This document shows positions 62,089-64,000 of a stretch of DNA of 64,000 bases, one piece after another. Position numbers and translations under genes: made by a program. The stretch is from UBA5066 sp046331465. GTDB lineage: Bacteria > Acidobacteriota > Thermoanaerobaculia > UBA5066. A model generated the notes under the pieces. That model was given only the letters and a program-made list of their open reading frames with translations. It was not told the DNA's origin and did not search any database. The stretch lies in the NCBI GenBank assembly GCA_046331465.1, contig JAXLQV010000004.1, positions 124,001 through 188,000 of the forward strand, in the 5' to 3' direction. Numbering within the stretch: the first letter of the stretch is position 1; each line of letters starts with the position of its first letter.

Positions 62089-62207
62089 ATTCCCCCGGCC
62101 CCGCTCCCGCCGGAAAGCGACGATCGGTTTTGCCCTCCCGCGCGTAGAGGTCAGTGGGGGCCTGCGGCATCGCCGGCGCCCCGCCCCGTCGAAAGGAGGG
62201 CCGTGCG

Positions 62208-63608
62208 ATGGAGACACGGACGGAGAGGGATTCCTTCGGGCCGATCGAGGTGCCGGCCGGGAGGCTCTGGGGCGCGCAGACGCAGCGCTCCCTCGAGACG
62301 TTCCGGATCGGCGAGGAGCGGATGCCGCTCGCCCTCGTCCACGCCCTCGCGCTCGTCAAGAAGGCGGTGGCGCTCGCGAACGCCGAGCTCGGCGTCCTCG
62401 AGGAGAGGAAGGCGAAGGCGATCGTGGCGGCGGCCGACGAGGTCCTCGCCGGGCGGCACGACGGGGAGTTCCCGCTCGTCGTCTGGCAGACGGGGAGCGG
62501 CACCCAGACGAACATGAACGTGAACGAGGTCCTCGCGAACCGCGCGAGCGAGCTCCTCGGCGGCCCGCGCGGGGAGAAGCGCCTCGTTCACCCGAACGAC
62601 GACGTGAACCGCGGGCAGTCGTCGAACGACGTCTTCCCGACGGCGATGCACGTCGCCGCGGCGACGGCGGTGCGCCGCGAGCTCCTCCCCGCGGTCGCCG
62701 ACCTGCGCGACGTCCTCCGGCGGAAGGCCGGGGCGTTCGCGGACGTCGTGAAGATCGGAAGGACGCACCTGATGGACGCGACGCCGCTCACGCTGGGCCA
62801 GGAGGTCTCCGGGTGGGTGGCGCAGCTGACGAACGCGATCGAGCGCGTCGAGGCGGCGCTCCCCCACGTCTTCGAGCTCGCGCTCGGCGGGACGGCCGTC
62901 GGCACGGGGCTGAACGCGCACCCCGGGCTGGCCGCCCGCGCGGCCGCCCGGCTCGCGGAGCTGACGGGCCTCCCGTTCGTGACGGCGCCGAACACGTTCG
63001 AGGCGCTCGCCGCGCACGACGCGCTCGTCTCGCTCCACGGCGCGCTGAAGGCCCTCGCCGTGGCCCTCACGAAGGTCGCGAACGACGTCCGCTGGCTCGC
63101 GAGCGGGCCGCGCTGCGGCATCGGCGAGATCACCATCCCCGAGAACGAGCCCGGGAGCTCGATCATGCCCGGGAAGGTCAACCCGACCCAGTGCGAGGCG
63201 CTCCTCATGCTCTGCGCCCAGGTCATGGGGAACGACGTCGCCGTCACCGTCGGCGGCGCGGGGGGCGTCTTCGAGCTGAACGTCGCCAAGCCGCTGATCG
63301 CGGCGAACGTCCTCCGGAGCGCCCGGCTCCTCGCCGACGGCTGCCGGAGCTTCCGGCTCCACTGCGCCGAGGGGATCGAGCCGGACCGCGAGCGGATCGC
63401 GGCGCACCTGGCGAGGTCGCTGATGCTCGTGACGGCCCTCAGCCCGCACGTCGGCTACGACGCCGCGGCGAGGATCGCGAAGGACGCGCACGAGAAGGGG
63501 CTCTCCCTCCGCGAGAGCGCCCTCGCGCTCGGCCTCGTGACGGCGGAGCAGTTCGACGAGTGGGTGCGCCCCGAGCGGATGGTGGGGGAGGGGCGCGCGA
63601 CCGTCTGA
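62208..63608 (+). CDS. fumC: Fumarate hydratase class II
   Basis: 466-residue TCA-cycle enzyme interconverting fumarate and malate. TGSGTQTNMNVNEV, HPNDDVNRGQSSNDVFPTAMH, the signature GSSIMPGKVN (316-325, with the catalytic Ser) and IAKDAHEKGLSLRESAL are all present. Heat-stable iron-independent class. ATG 62208 follows AAGGAGGG. It is not obviously coupled to proS, which ends 119 bases before. Confidence 0.97.
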   Translation: METRTERDSFGPIEVPAGRLWGAQTQRSLETFRIGEERMPLALVHALALVKKAVALANAELGVLEERKAKAIVAAADEVLAGRHDGEFPLVVWQTGSGTQTNMNVNEVLANRASELLGGPRGEKRLVHPNDDVNRGQSSNDVFPTAMHVAAATAVRRELLPAVADLRDVLRRKAGAFADVVKIGRTHLMDATPLTLGQEVSGWVAQLTNAIERVEAALPHVFELALGGTAVGTGLNAHPGLAARAAARLAELTGLPFVTAPNTFEALAAHDALVSLHGALKALAVALTKVANDVRWLASGPRCGIGEITIPENEPGSSIMPGKVNPTQCEALLMLCAQVMGNDVAVTVGGAGGVFELNVAKPLIAANVLRSARLLADGCRSFRLHCAEGIEPDRERIAAHLARSLMLVTALSPHVGYDAAARIAKDAHEKGLSLRESALALGLVTAEQFDEWVRPERMVGEGRATV

Positions 63609-63650
63609 CGGGCCGGCTCGTGACCGCGTGACGGGCGCCTCCGATTCTCC

Positions 63651-63679
63651 TTGACATCTCAGACGGCACGTCTCAGATT
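63651..63679 (+). promoter_or_regulatory. Promoter TTGACA-17-CAGATT of the blaI-like gene
   Basis: A consensus -35 (63651-63656) and a good -10 (CAGATT, 63674-63679) with 17-base spacing. Operator sequences fill the spacer and the region just after, implying autorepression. Confidence 0.6.
63657..63677. promoter_or_regulatory. Imperfect BlaI-type operator within the promoter spacer
   Basis: An inverted repeat built on CTCAGACG ... CGTCTCAG, differing from perfect symmetry by one position in each outer arm. It matches the perfect palindrome at 63679 in sequence, so the same regulator should bind both. Confidence 0.5.
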
Positions 63680-63699
63680 CTCAGACGTAACGTCTGAGA
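63679..63699. promoter_or_regulatory. Perfect 21-base palindrome upstream of the blaI-like gene
   Basis: Ten-base arms TCTCAGACGT / ACGTCTGAGA around a central A, 23 bases before the GTG. Very likely the operator of the BlaI/MecI-family repressor encoded next. The sequence differs from the TACA-type operators of staphylococcal BlaI and MecI. Confidence 0.7.
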
Positions 63700-63722
63700 A
63701 GACGGAAGGGCAGGAGGCGACC

Positions 63723-64000
63723 GTGGCGAGACGCCCCCAGGACGTGACGGAAGCGGAGCTCGAGGTGCTGCGGGCGCTCTGGGACCTCGGGCCGGCGACG
63801 ATCCGCGCGCTCGCGGACCGGATCTACCCGGACGGGGGAGCCTCCGAGTACGCGACGGTCCAGAAGCTCCTCGAGCGGCTCGAGGACAAGGGGCACGTGA
63901 GGCACCGCCTCGAGGGGCGGCAGAACGTCTACGCGGCGCGCCTCGGGCGGGAGGACCTCGTCGCGCGGCGGCTGCGCGACACGGCCGACTCGCTCTGCGA
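63723..64000 (+). CDS. BlaI/MecI/CopY-family transcriptional repressor, cut by window edge
   Basis: At least 92 residues of a winged-helix repressor. MARRPQDVTEAELEVLRALW is the family N-terminus, followed by the recognition region ASEYATVQKLLERLEDKGHVRH and QNVYAA. Family members pair with a BlaR1-type sensor protease that would lie beyond the right edge. GTG 63723 has AGGAGG 5 bases upstream. Two palindromes in its promoter suggest autoregulation. Confidence 0.92.
   Translation, partial: MARRPQDVTEAELEVLRALWDLGPATIRALADRIYPDGGASEYATVQKLLERLEDKGHVRHRLEGRQNVYAARLGREDLVARRLRDTADSLC

Noticed and set aside
1..64000. CRISPR arrays, tRNA or rRNA genes, insertion sequences, integrase or attachment sites
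   Set aside because: No regularly spaced short repeats, cloverleaf-like segments, transposase motifs or terminal repeats were noticed on reading. The only repeats are protein-module repeats at 11260-12273. A tRNA or Rfam search would be decisive.

Overview
This is a very GC-rich (roughly 70%) chromosomal window from a diderm, heterotrophic bacterium. Envelope genes (TonB-dependent receptor, TamA/TamB-like pair, Mla/MCE lipid transporter) show an outer membrane. Serine/threonine kinase style, BlaI-type regulation, DUF2157/DUF4824 genes, leaderless-type TANNNT promoters and pectin catabolism suggest an Acidobacteriota member (possibly Thermoanaerobaculia-like). That placement is inference and no rRNA is present to test it. 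I saw no tRNA, rRNA, CRISPR, insertion sequence or origin. No gene-free stretch exceeds about 260 bases.

Positions 1-20973 are mostly a pectin and uronate utilisation locus. A minus-strand operon (7269 to 1176) encodes a GH43 glycosidase, a 1013-residue fusion of pectin methylesterase (CE8), Fn3-like module, acetylesterase (CE12) and pectate lyase (PL10), and a Tat-exported Gfo/Idh/MocA oxidoreductase, joined by 4-base start/stop overlaps. Divergent from it, GH105 unsaturated uronyl hydrolase, a VOC protein and 6-phosphogluconate dehydrogenase are coupled the same way. After a large secreted Asp-box protein comes a second divergent pair. One side is a fructuronate-reductase-type SDR, UxaE tagaturonate epimerase and an ExuT-like transporter. 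The other is a nickel-pincer LarA homologue and a PfkB sugar (acid) kinase. Four TGGT-N3-ACCA-like operators (GntR/FadR-family style) lie in the two divergent promoter regions and tie the locus into one regulon. The enzyme set suggests uronate to fructuronate to mannonate, then either KDG or, more speculatively, C2 epimerisation to gluconate and entry into the pentose phosphate pathway through Gnd.

Positions 20981-30840 hold an MBOAT/SGNH polysaccharide O-acetylation pair behind a glycogen debranching enzyme, a small lipoprotein, an HD-domain protein, an RluA-type pseudouridine synthase, a TonB-dependent receptor and small secreted proteins. Positions 30925-41352 carry TamA/TamB-like genes, a DUF2157/DUF4824 pair, and an RibD-like reductase with an SRPBCC protein behind a perfect palindrome. 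Positions 41482-45966 hold an AraC regulator, a serine-hydrolase lipoprotein with different leucine codon use, and an orphan solute-binding lipoprotein whose only plausible start codon is ACG.

Positions 46030-51140 form a tightly packed six-gene glycosyltransferase operon including a Cys-rich protein with a Tyr/His-rich tail. Positions 51225-57276 are a five-gene Mla operon headed by an MscS-type channel. It is divergent from a HAD-UbiA prenyltransferase fusion. The window ends with an L-fucose-isomerase-like protein, prolyl-tRNA synthetase, fumarase C and the start of a BlaI repressor gene with two strong operator palindromes.
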